Assembly (NCBI GenBank): GCA_963383645.1
Contig: OY726557.1
Coordinates: 131,715,251 to 131,779,250 of the forward strand
Length of the DNA stretch: 64,000 bases
Origin: Muscardinus avellanarius
Lineage: Eukaryota > Chordata > Mammalia > Rodentia > Gliridae
Direction: 5' to 3'
Positions 1 through 9,895 of this stretch are shown piece by piece. The stretch's first letter is position 1. Each line of letters opens with the position of its first letter. A program made the translations under genes and the position numbers. Under the pieces are notes generated by a model. That model was not told where the DNA came from. It made no database searches and was given only the letters and a program-made list of their open reading frames with translations.

Positions 1-620
1 GCAGTGTATTCATTTAGACCAATATGGGAAATGTGGAAATAGTCGAGACCAGCCATATGGCAAGTGACTCATGCAGCTCTGATGGCAAAACTGGAAGTCA
101 TCACCTCTTTGGCTGGCTGAGCTCACTGCAGAGGGCAAGGTCACCTTGCATGCCACATTTCTGTGGCCCTTGTCTCCCTTACTCCATTTTCTCCCTCCCA
201 GATACCTCTGCCCCTCTTTTCATAGCTTTGAGCCTCATCTTTCAAGCCGGCTTCCAAGTCTAAATATCTACTCACCCCAGGAGAAAAGTCAACCTCCCTC
301 ATTGGATTGCTTCTACTGCCACCTGGACCATTAGCAGTCAGCTCCAAAAGAAAAGTGTTTCTTCCCATATACTCCAGCTTGAGCCAGCAGGAGAAAGGAC
401 ACCTTGGGTGGTATAAGCCTGAAAAGCAAGCACAATGGGCCACCGATATCCTCACCTTGGCTCTTGAGTTTAGTTTTACTTTGCTGAACGATGTTGGTTT
501 GAAGGACCTTGGACCAGACTGTACATTGTTCCAAATGTACAGGCACAAAATGCCAGGCATTCTCCTAAAGTGGTTTACAAACATGATATTGCTTAATCTG
601 CCATGAACCCATCAAGTCCT
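1..620. other. Unique sequence, no gene recognised
   Basis: Short open frames occur on both strands (up to about 147 codons on the minus strand) but overlap one another, have no recognisable domain and no clear splice or codon signature. I see no repeat family here. It reads as ordinary intergenic or intronic mammalian DNA. Confidence 0.5.
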
Positions 621-624
621 TACT

Positions 625-770
625 GTACTGATTCCCATTTTATAACATAAAAGGCTAAATCTTAGAGGGGGTAAGAAATGTGTCCAAGGTTATAGCCTTC
701 AGAAAACTGAACAGCTGGGACTTGGATTCTGTATGTCCAATTGGAGTCTACTTTCTTAAACACTCCTTGT
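625..770 (+). mobile_element. MIR-type ancient SINE relic
   Basis: The order of motifs 'cccattttataa', 'gtaagaaatgtgtccaaggt' and 'cagctgggacttggattctg' follows the MIR core and right half (fraction-of-DNA 'cattttacaga', 'aaggtcacacagc', 'gagccgggattcgaaccc'). It is heavily diverged, as expected for a repeat older than the placental radiation. Confidence 0.5.
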
Positions 771-830
771 TTTAAAAATGGTTTTATGTCTTGTTTTATG
801 TCCAAATAATAATTGTAGGAACATGTAATA

Positions 831-840
831 TAATACATAC

Positions 841-871
<31 letters not shown>

Positions 872-874
872 TTT
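831..874 (+). repeat. (ATGT)n microsatellite
   Basis: About nine tandem ATGT units, entered from an inverted ATAC stretch. It abuts the ID-like arm of a minus-strand SINE fragment and is probably derived from that SINE's 3' tail. Confidence 0.85.
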
Positions 875-947
875 ATTGATGGTACTGGGGATGAAACCCA
901 GGGGCTTTCTACCTCCAGGTAGAAATGCTACCACACCGGCTAGTATT
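875..947 (-). mobile_element. Truncated B1-dID SINE
   Basis: 'ggtactggggatgaaaccca' followed by 'ggggctttctacctcc' is the reverse complement of the ID-like arm. It then runs straight into 'gctaccacaccggct', the reversed start of the B1 arm, so most of the B1 arm and the linker have been deleted. Confidence 0.6.
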
Positions 948-956
948 TACTTATTT

Positions 957-1082
957 TTTAAAAACTTTTATTGGTGCATTGTAGTCATACATCTTAATGA
1001 AGTAGATGGTAGAGGTCTAGAGGCACACATCACTCATTTAACCCTTCCCCAATTTCCACCCCATTCCCCCCCCTTTCCTTGT
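957..1082 (-). mobile_element. L1 3' end, antisense, 5'-truncated
   Basis: Read on the minus strand the segment ends '...tgcaccaataaaagttttt', preceded by 'tacttcattaagatgtatga' and a G-rich tract. The same tail recurs in sense at about 53008-53095 and in related form at 9085-9121 and 30950-31010, so it is a dispersed L1 3' UTR. Confidence 0.6.
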
Positions 1083-1189
1083 CACAGTTGACTTACTGAT
1101 TGACTTTGATATGTTTATGAAGGTGGGGTGTTAGGCCCATGGTTTTGTTATGTTTAAAAAGCTATCTTTCAAAAAGTAATTAATGTCAG
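1083..1189. other. Short unassigned interval
   Basis: AT-rich sequence between an antisense L1 tail and the older sense L1 fragment. Nothing is recognised. Confidence 0.4.
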
Positions 1190-1374
1190 AATTTTGCAGT
1201 CATACATGCATGTCCATGTTTATAGCACCAGAATTTACAATAGTCAAATTATGGAACCAATTTTGCTATCTGTCAACAGATGAATGGAATATGGAATGGA
1301 TAATGAAAATGTGATATATAAATAAATATATATATATATATATTTCAATAGGCTGTTTCCAAAATATATATATA
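1190..1374 (+). mobile_element. Older L1, 5' half of the split host copy
   Basis: The segment 'catgtccatgtttatagcac', 'ttatggaacca', 'tcaacagatgaatgg' parallels the end of L1 ORF2; the young L1 shows the same order at 8084-8160. It is diverged and frame-broken, ends in a TA-rich stretch, and resumes at about 8663 with 'gaattttattcatatgtaaa', the next ORF2 motif. The two halves therefore look like one older L1 split by the younger element. Confidence 0.75.
1359..1374 (+). repeat. Putative target-site duplication, left copy
   Basis: The 16-base string ccaaaatatatatata precedes the presumed L1 start and recurs exactly at 8615-8630 after the A-rich tail. The TA-rich composition makes a chance match possible, so exact borders are uncertain. 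Confidence 0.5.
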
Positions 1375-2888
1375 GAGGGACACAACACTTCTCAGTAGCT
1401 GAAGCAAGTAAAGTTTAAATACTTAGAAAGCAGTGTCTTAATCAACAAAATAAATACATACCAGGAACCAAAAAACATCCAGGTACCTCGGCGGAACCCT
1501 GAACTTGAAGAAGAACAAAGATCGGACACGGGACCTGCTACAGATACAATCGGAACGCCGATCGGAACGCCGATCGGTGGGCTGCTTTTGCAGCTGCCCA
1601 AGGAGCTGCCTGCCCGATATTACCGCGGCAAGATAATCCAGGACTAAAAACAGACTTAGGACTTCATCTTAAGCAGCGAGTACCACCCACACCAGAATTC
1701 TGTGTGCTCACCAGCGACCAGATCACAACTGCATAGAGACTCCCACGGATTCCTGCACCAACTCAGGTACCTGAGGGCGCCCTGGTAAGTTGGGGTCCTA
1801 GCGTGTGCGCAGCCCCAACCCCCCAGCACGGGCCCAAGCCTCAGAACCGAGCACTCTCCTCGCGCACCTTGCTTGCGCCACGGTCCCCTGCTAGTAGGCA
1901 GTGTCTGTACCACTGCCACCCCTAAATTGGAGCCTGCTTGTGTGTCTAGCCCCTGCCACCTTGCCAGAGCCTGCCTTCCAGGCTGCAAAAGCCCTGTGTG
2001 ACCCGGAAATCTCCTTGGGGCACCCCCAGCTTCTACGTCCCGCGGGAGGCAGAGACCATTGCTGTACACCGCGCACTGGACCCTTGAGCACTTACCCTGC
2101 ACCCCTGGCACACCGCTGGGTGTTCCCATCCTCCTGGTAGCCAGATGCTTAGTCCTAAGTGAGAACACAGCTCAATACACCTTGGAAGAGCATACCAGCA
2201 GCAATAGATAGCTGTATCAATTCACACTTGGGTCCAGTATTAGCAGCGCATCCAGCCTGTACTCTCGGAATAGGCAGAGCTCTGGCAGTAAGTGTGGGCA
2301 TCCAGGAACCAGCACCCATTTGCCCAGGGTACATCTTGGGACCACACCGGCTAGCCCAGCTGGAATTTCCAGAGACACAAGAAAATCCATCGGGCCACAA
2401 TATCTGCACAGGACCTCAGGGGGAGGCTCCAATTATACTTTGGTCATTCTCCACCCCTGCTGTAGGGAAGCACAGGCTGGAGACTAGGGTGGTGAGTGCA
2501 GAGGTGCTGACCACAGGTTAGAATTTCGCAGAACCTGTGAATTGTACAGAATCAAATAACAGTGAAACCAGACATCCGGACACATAAACCTAAAGCAGCT
2601 AAAGGAGAGAAAGGTGTCCAAACACCCAGAGTGACCTAAGAAGATAAAAATAGAGTACAAAGAAAACTAAGAGACATTGGATGGTATTCTGAAAGCTACC
2701 AAAGCAATCAGATACACACATATTATATGGACCTGACCCCATATGCGTAAATAAGGAGGACTGTTTGTTTTACTTTTAATGTGGATGTTTTGTTTTATTT
2801 TGCTTTTACAGTGCTTTTGTTTTGGTATGGTTATTGCTGTTTTATTTTATTTTTTCTTTTAACCCACACTTCTTTTACTTTAACTTGT

Positions 2889-2933
<45 letters not shown>

Positions 2934-3486
2934 AGTTTGCCTTATTTTTTTATTTCACACAGCTGCTAGTTCCTTTTATTTTATTATTGTTCTTTTTTCC
3001 TCTTTCTTCCTCTTTCCTTCCTTTTTCTTTCATTCTCCTCCTTTGATTGGTTTTTCTTCCTTTTTCTTGGATTACATAATAGTCTTGGTATCTTGTGTGG
3101 ATTCTTTTTTTTTTATGTCTGTCTGCTCCTTCCATCACCCCTATTTACAAACCTTCCCACACTAACCTACATACTTTTCTCCCCCAAAACTTTTCCCCAT
3201 ACTATACCTCCTGGTTTAATACTCAAAGTATTTCTTATATCCATAATTACTCTACTAACGACAAGAGTCCTAGTAGTTAACTCTCTCTCATTCCTAGCAA
3301 GTTATTACCTTATCATACTTAAAGTCTTTCTCAACCTAACATATCCTCTACCTAATCCGACTCCTTTACCAATCACCCCAGCTCCTCACACATCACCCGC
3401 CCTCAACACTGGAAAGGCCCTGCTGACTAGCCAATACCCCTAAACTCCTAATATTAAGATTGGACTAAGCACATTACTCACGAACG
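1375..3486 (+). promoter_or_regulatory. L1 5' UTR / internal promoter region
   Basis: This 2.1-kb leader precedes ORF1; L1 leaders carry an internal RNA polymerase II promoter. About 1480-2150 is GC- and CpG-richer than its surroundings; about 2760-3180 is T-rich. Visible details are a 12-base unit cggaacgccgat repeated twice (1551-1574) followed by cggtggg, a consensus splice donor (ctg/gtaagt at 1782-1790), a (TA)n run at 2890-2930 and a 170-codon antisense open frame (1656-2168). No long tandem monomers of the mouse type are seen. Promoter activity is inferred from position only. Confidence 0.7.
2890..2930 (+). repeat. (TA)n microsatellite within the L1 5' UTR
   Basis: About 20 uninterrupted TA units lie roughly 560 bases upstream of the ORF1 start. 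It is probably variable in length between copies or individuals. Confidence 0.9.
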
Positions 3487-4464
3487 ATGGGTAGAAATCA
3501 GAAAAACAGGACAGAGAATGCTATAAATATGAGAACCAGGAATTATGAAGAGACAGCAGAAATCACGAATACTGACCTACTAGAAATGCAAGAAGGGGAG
3601 TTCAGAATCTTGATGTTCAATATGATGAAAGGATTTAAAACAAGTATAGAGGAGGTTAAAGGTGAATTAGAAACACTAAAAAAAAATCAGAAAGAGGTCT
3701 GGAATGAAATGAAAGAGGCAATAAGTGAAATGAAGACAGCAATAGAAAGAAATTCTGGAAGATTAGATGAAATGGAAAACAGAATATCAATATTAGAAGA
3801 TAGTACATCCCAAACCGAAAACACAGTCAGTGATATACAGAAATTTTTACAGCAACAAGACCTAAACATCCAGCAATTATGGGATAATATGAAGCGCCCT
3901 AATTTACGGATAATAGGCATCGAGGAAGGGGTAGAGGTACAGACCAAGGGCATCTGTAATATCTTCAAGGAAATAATCTCAGAGAATTTTCCAAATATGG
4001 AAAGAGACTTGAATCTTCAAGTCCAGGAGGCATGCAGAACTCCACTTAGACAGGACCAAAGAAAAACCACTCTACGCCACATAATAACCAAATTGACCAG
4101 CATAGAGGCCAAGGAAGGAATCTTAAAAGCAGTGAGAACAAAAGGACGGGTGACATATAGAGGCAAAACAATAAGAATCACCCCAGACTATACAACCCAA
4201 GTTAGGAATGCTAGGAGAGACTGGTATGATGTGATTCAGACCCTGGAAGAAAATAACTTCCAACCAAGGCTCATCTATCCAGCAAAACTACTATTCAAGA
4301 TCAATGGGGAAACCAAAGTCTTTCAGGATAAACAGAATCTCAAAAAATTCATGAATTCAAAGCCAACACTAGAGAAAATTCTTAAAGAAATAAACCATAA
4401 GGAAGAAAAAAGAAGCAGACTTCAGAATCAGAGAAGAGAGGAAGTTAATAAGTGGGCCGTTTAA
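3487..4464 (+). CDS. L1 ORF1p, RNA-binding nucleic acid chaperone (intact)
   Basis: The 325-codon frame is uninterrupted, close to the roughly 340-360 residues usual for mammalian ORF1p. Residues about 43-130 are a charged heptad-rich coiled coil (trimerisation in the family). Residues about 138-232 match the RRM domain, opening with NLRIIGIEEG and including QRKTTLRHIITKL. Residues about 233-305 form the C-terminal domain, with NNFQPRLIYPAKLLFKINGE. The tail is basic. The protein binds L1 RNA in cis as a cytoplasmic ribonucleoprotein and acts as a chaperone during target-primed reverse transcription. The start is the first ATG of the frame and fits the family N-terminus. The stop lies 45 bases before ORF2. 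No frameshift is visible; whether the protein is functional or expressed is unknown. Confidence 0.93.
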   Translation: MGRNQKNRTENAINMRTRNYEETAEITNTDLLEMQEGEFRILMFNMMKGFKTSIEEVKGELETLKKNQKEVWNEMKEAISEMKTAIERNSGRLDEMENRISILEDSTSQTENTVSDIQKFLQQQDLNIQQLWDNMKRPNLRIIGIEEGVEVQTKGICNIFKEIISENFPNMERDLNLQVQEACRTPLRQDQRKTTLRHIITKLTSIEAKEGILKAVRTKGRVTYRGKTIRITPDYTTQVRNARRDWYDVIQTLEENNFQPRLIYPAKLLFKINGETKVFQDKQNLKKFMNSKPTLEKILKEINHKEEKRSRLQNQRREEVNKWAV

Positions 4465-4509
4465 GTAAAAAAGAAAGATCACACCACCCAAGAGTAGACA
4501 GAACACAAA

Positions 4510-7500
4510 ATGGCAGAAAACAAAAATCATATTTCAATAATATCTCTTAATGTCAAAGGACTTAACTCACCAATCAAAAGACATAGACTGGCAATGTGGA
4601 TAAGGAAACATAATCCAAATATATATTGTCTGCAAGAAACTCACCTCACAGCCAAAGAAATTCACAGGCTGAAAGTGAAAGGATGGAGAAAGATATAACA
4701 TGCCAACAGTGACCAAAAAAAAGCAGGGGTAGCAACCCTGATATCCAACAAAATAGACTTTAAACTAAAACACATCAAAAGAGACAAATCAGGGCACTTC
4801 CTTTTATTAAAAGGAACAATACACCAAGAAGATATAATGATAGTAAATATTTATGCCCCAAACATGGGTGCAACCACATTTGTAAAACAAACCTTTCTGG
4901 ACATAAGATCCCAAGTAGACCCAAATACAATAATTCTGGGAGACTTTAATATGCCTCTCACACCACTGGATCGATCTTCAAGGCAAAAGGTGAGTAAAGA
5001 CGCTTTAGAACTAAAAGAAACCATAAACCAAATGGACCTAATAGACGTTTTCAGAGTATTTCAACCAGGAATTACAGAATGCACTTTCTTCTCAGCAGCC
5101 CATGGAACCTTCTCCAAAATAGATCACATCCTGGGACACAAAGAAAATACCAGCAAATTAAAAAAATGTAATATAATTCCATGCATCTTTTCAGACCACA
5201 ATGGAATCAAAGTAGAAATCAACAACAGGAAACTCGAAAGAAAGTACTCAAATTCATGGAGAATGAATGATACACTATTGAATGACGAATGGGTAAGAGC
5301 AGAAATTAGGGAAGAAATAAAGAAATTTATGGAAACAAACGAAAACAGAGACACAACCTACCAAAACCTATGGGACACCATGAAGGCAGTACTAAGAGGA
5401 AAGTTTATTGCATTGAGTGCCCACATAAGAAGGACAGAGAATCACCAAGTAAAGAACCTAATGACACAACTAAAGGACCTAGAAAGACTGCAACAGTCTA
5501 TTCCCAAAGCCAGCAGAAGACAAGAAGTCATAAAAATTAGAACAGAAATAAATGGAATAGAGAACAAAAAAACAATTCAAAGAATCAATAAAACAAAAAG
5601 TTGGTTCTTTGAAAAGATTAATAGAATTGATAAACACCTGGCCAACCTAACCAAAAGAAAAAGAGAATCAACTCAAATTATCAAAATTAGAAATGAAAAA
5701 GGAGATATCACCACATGAAGAAATTCAAACTATTATCAGAAACTACTTTAAAAATTTATACTCCAACAGATTCGAAAACCTGGATGAAATTGACAGATTT
5801 CTAAGCACAGTTAACCTTCCTACACTCAACCAAGAGGACATAACAAGCCTAAACCAACCAATAACAACCAAAGAAATAGAAATGGCAATAAAAATTCTTC
5901 CACCAAAGAAAAGCCCAGGCCCAGATGGGTTCCCAGCTGAATTCTACAAAACCTTCAGTGAACAACTAATACCAATACCTCATAACATGTTCTGGGAAAT
6001 TGAAAGAGATGGAACTCTTCCAAATTCCTTCTATGAGGCCAGTATCACATTAATCCCCAAACCAAATAAAGATACCTCAAGAAAGGAAAACTACAGACCA
6101 ATATCCTTAATGAACATAGATGCAAAAATTCTAAACAAAATACTAGCTATACGCATTCAAAACTATATCAAGAGAATAATACACCATGACCAAGTCGGTT
6201 TTATCCCAGAAAAACAAGGCTGGTTCAACATATGCAAATCAATACATGTTATTCACCACATAAATAGAACCAAGAACAAAAACCACATCATCATAGCAAT
6301 AGATGCTGAAAAAGCATTCGACAAAATCCAACACCCATTTATGTTAAAAACACTGCAAAAAATTGGGATAGAAGGAAAGTACTTCAACATCATCAAGGCA
6401 ATATACTGCAAACCCAAAGCCAACATTATATTGAATGGGGAAAAACTGCAAGAATTCCCGCTACAGTCAGGAACAAGACAAGGATGCCCACTATCACCAC
6501 TCCTTTTCAATATAGTCCTTGAGACTCTTGCTGCAGCAGTCAGACAAGAGAAGGAAATCAAAGGAATCCACATAGGAAGAGAGGAAGTAAAATTATCCTT
6601 ATTCGCAGATGACATGATCCTTTATCTGGAAGACCCAAAGAACTCAACCAAAAGACTTCTGGAGCTGATTGACAAATTCAGCAAAGTTGCAGGTTACAAA
6701 ATCAACCTAAAGAAATCAGTGGCCTTTCTTTATGCCGACAACGAATCCACAATGAAAGAAACAAAAACAACAATTCCATTCACTATAACCTCAAAACCAA
6801 TAAAATACCTAGGAATAAACCTAACCCAAGATGTAAAAGACCTCTACAACAAAAACTATAAAACATTAAAGAAAGAAATAGAAGAAGACCTTGGAGGATG
6901 GAAAGAACTCCTGTGCTCATGGATAGGCAGAATAAATATCATCAAAATGGCCATTCTGCCAAAACTGATCTATAGGTTCAATGCAATTCCCATTAAAATA
7001 TCAGTGACATTCTTCAGAGACATAGAAAAATCAATCATGAACTTCATATGGAGAAAGAAAAGACCTAGAATAGCCAAAGCAATTCTCAATAACAAGAAAC
7101 ACGCAGGAGGCATTACAATCCCAGACTTCAAACTATACTATAGAGCAATAGTAATAAAAACAGCATGGTACTGGCACAAAAACAGATATACTGACCAGTG
7201 GATTAGAATAGAAGATACAGAAACAAACCCACACATCTTTAGTCAATTAATATTTGACAAAGGGGCCAAACACATACGCTGGAGAAAAGACAGCCTTTTC
7301 AACAAGTGGTGCTGGGAGAACTGGCTAACCATTTGTAAAAAGATGAATCTAAACCCCTATATCTCACCTAACACAGGAATCAACTCAAGATGGATCAAAG
7401 ACTTAGAAATTGGACCTGAGATTGTGAAGTTAGTAGAGGAGAACATAGGTTCAACACTACAACATATTGGCACAGGCAGTAACTTTCTCAACAAAACCTC

Positions 7501-8332
7501 CAAAGCTCAGGAAATTAAAGCAAGAATAAACATGTGGGATAACATCAAACTAAAAAGTTTCTTCTCATCAAAGGAAACTATCAATAACCTAAAGAGGAAG
7601 CCTACAGAATGGGAAAGGATCTTTACCAGCCACCATTCTGATAGGTGGCTAATATCCAGAGTATACAAAGAGCTCAAAAGGCTCTACACTAGCAAAACAA
7701 ACAACCCAATCAAGAAATGGGCAAATGAACTAAATAGACACTTCACAAAAGAAGAGATACAAAGGGCTAATAGATACATGAAAAGATGTTCTTCATCACT
7801 GGCCATCAGGGAGATGCAAATCAAAACTACACTGAGATTCCATCTAACCCCAGTCATAGTAGCAAGCATAAAGAAATCAAACAACAACAAATGCTGGCGA
7901 GGATGTGGGGAAAGAGGAACTCTTTTACACTGTTGGTGGGAGTGCAAACTAGTTCAGCCACTATGGAGATCTGTGTGGAGATTCCTAAGAAAGGTGGGAA
8001 TAGATCCACCATATGATCCAGCTATACCACTCCTGGGTATCTTTCCAAAGGGGTTGAATTCAGAGAAATACAGCAACATATGCATACCTATGTTCATAGC
8101 AGCACAATTTGTAATAGCCAAAATATGGAACCAACCCAGATCACCATCAACAGATGAATGGATAGCAAAACTGTGGGAAATACACACAATGGAATTCTAT
8201 TCAGCCATAAAGAAGAACAAAATTATATCATTTGCAAGAAGATGGAAAGCCCTGGAGAACATCATGTTAAGTGAGATCAGCCAAGCACAGAAGGAGAAGA
8301 TACACATGTTTCCTTTAATATGCCCAAACTAG
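4510..8332 (+). pseudogene. L1 ORF2p endonuclease/reverse transcriptase, two lesions
   Basis: Residue spacing matches the human-protein numbering I recall. The endonuclease keeps N14, E43 (QETHL), Y115 (NIYAPN), D145 and N147 (GDFN), D205 (SKIDH), and D229/H230 (SDHN). The reverse transcriptase has its FADD box at 6602-6613. A CX3CX7HX4C cysteine motif lies at 7892-7945. Lesion 1 is TAA at 4696-4698, where the family has Tyr (codon 63), truncating the first frame. The frame is open again to 5718. Lesion 2 is a frameshift near 5716, where the frame meets TGA after GDITT; the remainder continues in the next frame from about 5693 to 8332. Adding five missing bases puts the first FADD aspartate at 702 and total length at 1275 residues, both as in human ORF2p, so a 5-base deletion is the simplest reading. 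Both lesions would prevent a full-length protein. Confidence 0.92.
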
Positions 8333-8614
8333 AAAACACAAAGGATACCAGTGGAACTCCAGATATTAGAGGGGAAATATTAGCTAAGTTTTAATGGAAA
8401 GATAGGAGAGGAGAAAGGCCGATCTTGATTAATGAGGGTCTACACCTGAACATGTGTAAAATTATGAATAAGACATGGTTAACCTGGACAACCATTGGTG
8501 GGAGGGGGGAAGAGAAAACGGGGGTGGGGGGGGAGAGGGCACCAAATAAAGTGTTAATGTATACTATTTATGTTCAATAAAAAGTTGTTAAAAAATAAAA
8601 TTAAATTTAAAAAA
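8333..8614 (+). other. L1 3' UTR and A-rich tail
   Basis: It follows the ORF2 stop directly. A G-rich tract (8498-8539, with runs of 5-8 G) resembles the quadruplex-prone polypurine tract usual in mammalian L1 3' UTRs. AATAAA occurs at 8545-8550 and 8576-8581, followed by an A-rich tail. It is unlike the 3' ends of the older L1 fragments in this window. Confidence 0.85.
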
Positions 8615-8615
8615 C

Positions 8616-8662
<47 letters not shown>
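8615..8662 (+). repeat. Right target duplication and (TA)n
   Basis: 8615-8630 repeats the 16 bases found at 1359-1374, then TA units run to 8662. The low complexity blurs the exact junction with the older L1. Confidence 0.6.
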
Positions 8663-8665
<3 letters not shown>

Positions 8666-9123
8666 TCAATAGAATTTTATTCATATGTAAAGAGCAACAA
8701 AATTATGACATTTGTAGGAAAATGAATGGAATTAGAAAATATTATGCTAAGTGAATTCAGCCAGTCTCAGAAAGTCAAGGGTCAAATGTTTTCTCTCATA
8801 TGTGGAAATTAGGGAGAAAATAGAAAACAAAAGAGACTTTAGATAATTGAGGATAGTAACCAGTACAATAGTAGAAGGGGATAGTGGTAGGGAAAGAAGG
8901 AGGGAGAAAGGGAGAGGCAAAAGAAGAACTGATGAAAGAAACAGTTCAAATTATGCTATGCCAATATATAAAGGGTATCAATATCAATTTTACTCTTATA
9001 TATAGGGAGGAGTGGGTAGTGAGGTGGATCTGAAGGAGGAAACACGCCAAGACCTCTGTGCCTGTCTGCTTGCCTGACTTTGAACTTCAGTATGATGTAT
9101 AATTACAATGCACCAACAAAGAA

Positions 9124-9126
<3 letters not shown>
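8663..9126 (+). mobile_element. Older L1, 3' half of the split host copy
   Basis: It resumes the ORF2 3' end ('gaattttattcatatgtaaa', 'aatattatgctaagtgaatt', 'tttctctcatatgtggaaat'), then a 3' UTR ending 'tataattacaatgcacca'. These are old L1 tail motifs. With 1190-1356 it makes a nearly continuous fragment once the younger L1 is removed. Confidence 0.75.

Positions 9127-9171
<45 letters not shown>
9127..9171 (+). repeat. (GT)n microsatellite
   Basis: About 22 GT units directly after the A-rich end of the older L1, probably grown from its tail. Confidence 0.9.
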
Positions 9172-9172
<1 letters not shown>

Positions 9173-9184
9173 TCTGAGTAGATT

Positions 9185-9487
9185 AGAGTGAAAGTGACTC
9201 TGCTGTTGGCCTTCAAGAAACAAATAGCTGTGACCACCTATGAGGAGGGCCACATGCCAGAACACTTTGGCAGTTTCTACAAATCTTGGAATTGGATTCT
9301 TCTCCAGTCAGTCCTCCAGGGCCCAGTTAACACCTTGACTATAGCCTCATGAGACTTTGGAGCAGAGGATGCATTTCAGCCAGGCTGATCCCTAATCCAC
9401 AGAAGCTGTAAGACAATGTGTACGTGTTGTGTTGTATCAGCCACCAGGTATGTGGTAATTTCTTAGGCAGCAGTGGAAAACTAGCAC
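9185..9487 (+). mobile_element. MLT1-like LTR (ERVL-MaLR), degraded
   Basis: The 3' part reads 'cctcatgagactttggagca', 'cacagaagctgtaagacaat', 'tggtaatttcttaggcagca', 'ggaaaactagcaca', which follows the recognisable end of MLT1 LTRs. The 5' part is weak. No internal region or coding sequence accompanies it. Confidence 0.55.
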
Positions 9488-9507
9488 AGGCTAAAGAATT
9501 CATCCAA
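9488..9507 (+). mobile_element. MIR relic, left part (split by a SINE)
   Basis: 'gctaaagaattcatccaaag' matches the MIR stretch before 'aaggtcaca'. The continuation lies beyond the SINE at 9793-9895, and the SINE's short target duplication ('atccaa') overlaps it. Confidence 0.45.
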
Positions 9508-9703
9508 AGCCGGGTGTGGTGGCGCACGCTTGTAACCCCAGCACTTGGGAGGCTGAGACAGGAAGATCGCGCAGGTTCAAAGCCAGCCTCAGCTACTTAG
9601 TGAGGCTCTCAGCAACTTAGTGAGACCCTATTTCCAAATAAATATAAAAAATAGGTCTCAGAGTGTAGCCCAGGGGTAGAAGGCCCCTGAGTTCTATTCC
9701 CAG

Positions 9704-9792
<89 letters not shown>
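9508..9792 (+). mobile_element. B1-dID SINE with (CT)n(AC)n tail
   Basis: Full dimer: a B1 arm from 'gccgggtgtggtggcgcacg', an A-rich linker 'ccaaataaatataaaaaata', and an ID arm with 'gtgtagcccaggggtaga' and 'gagttctattcccag'. The usual A-rich tail is replaced by (CT)n (about 9704-9747) and (AC)n (about 9752-9792). 'atccaa' precedes and follows the unit. Confidence 0.9.
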
Positions 9793-9793
<1 letters not shown>

Positions 9794-9895
9794 TATCCAA
9801 GGTCACAGCTCTAGTAATTTAGAGCTGGGAGTTGCACCCAGGTATGTGCAACATAAGAGCCCACATTCTTAACTACTTCTCTATTCTACCTCTTT
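9793..9895 (+). mobile_element. MIR relic, right part
   Basis: 'atccaaggtcacagctctag' then 'agctgggagttgcacccagg' match the MIR right half and continue the fragment left of the SINE. Confidence 0.55.

Larger units (their letters stand above)
1375..8614 (+). mobile_element. L1: Near-full-length LINE-1 retrotransposon
   Basis: A non-LTR retrotransposon of about 7.2 kb with the complete L1 plan: 5' UTR (1375-3486), ORF1 (3487-4464), a 45-base spacer, ORF2 (4510-8332) and a 3' UTR with a G-rich tract, two AATAAA motifs and an A-rich tail. L1 moves by target-primed reverse transcription: ORF1p coats the RNA, and the ORF2p endonuclease nicks the target and primes reverse transcription. It is inserted in the sense direction into an older L1, with a candidate 16-bp target duplication. 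ORF1 is intact and ORF2 carries only two visible inactivating lesions, so the copy is fairly recent but not autonomous as it stands. The 5' border is set by the duplication and is approximate. Confidence 0.93.

Noticed and set aside
141..584. A 147-codon minus-strand frame
   Set aside because: Overlaps several plus-strand frames of similar quality; no recognised domain.
6253..6615. Minus-strand 120-codon frame across L1 ORF2
   Set aside because: Shadow of the ORF2 reverse-transcriptase coding sequence.
9609..9806. Minus-strand frame rich in Val-Cys and Arg-Glu
   Set aside because: Translation of a SINE tail with (CT)n and (AC)n.
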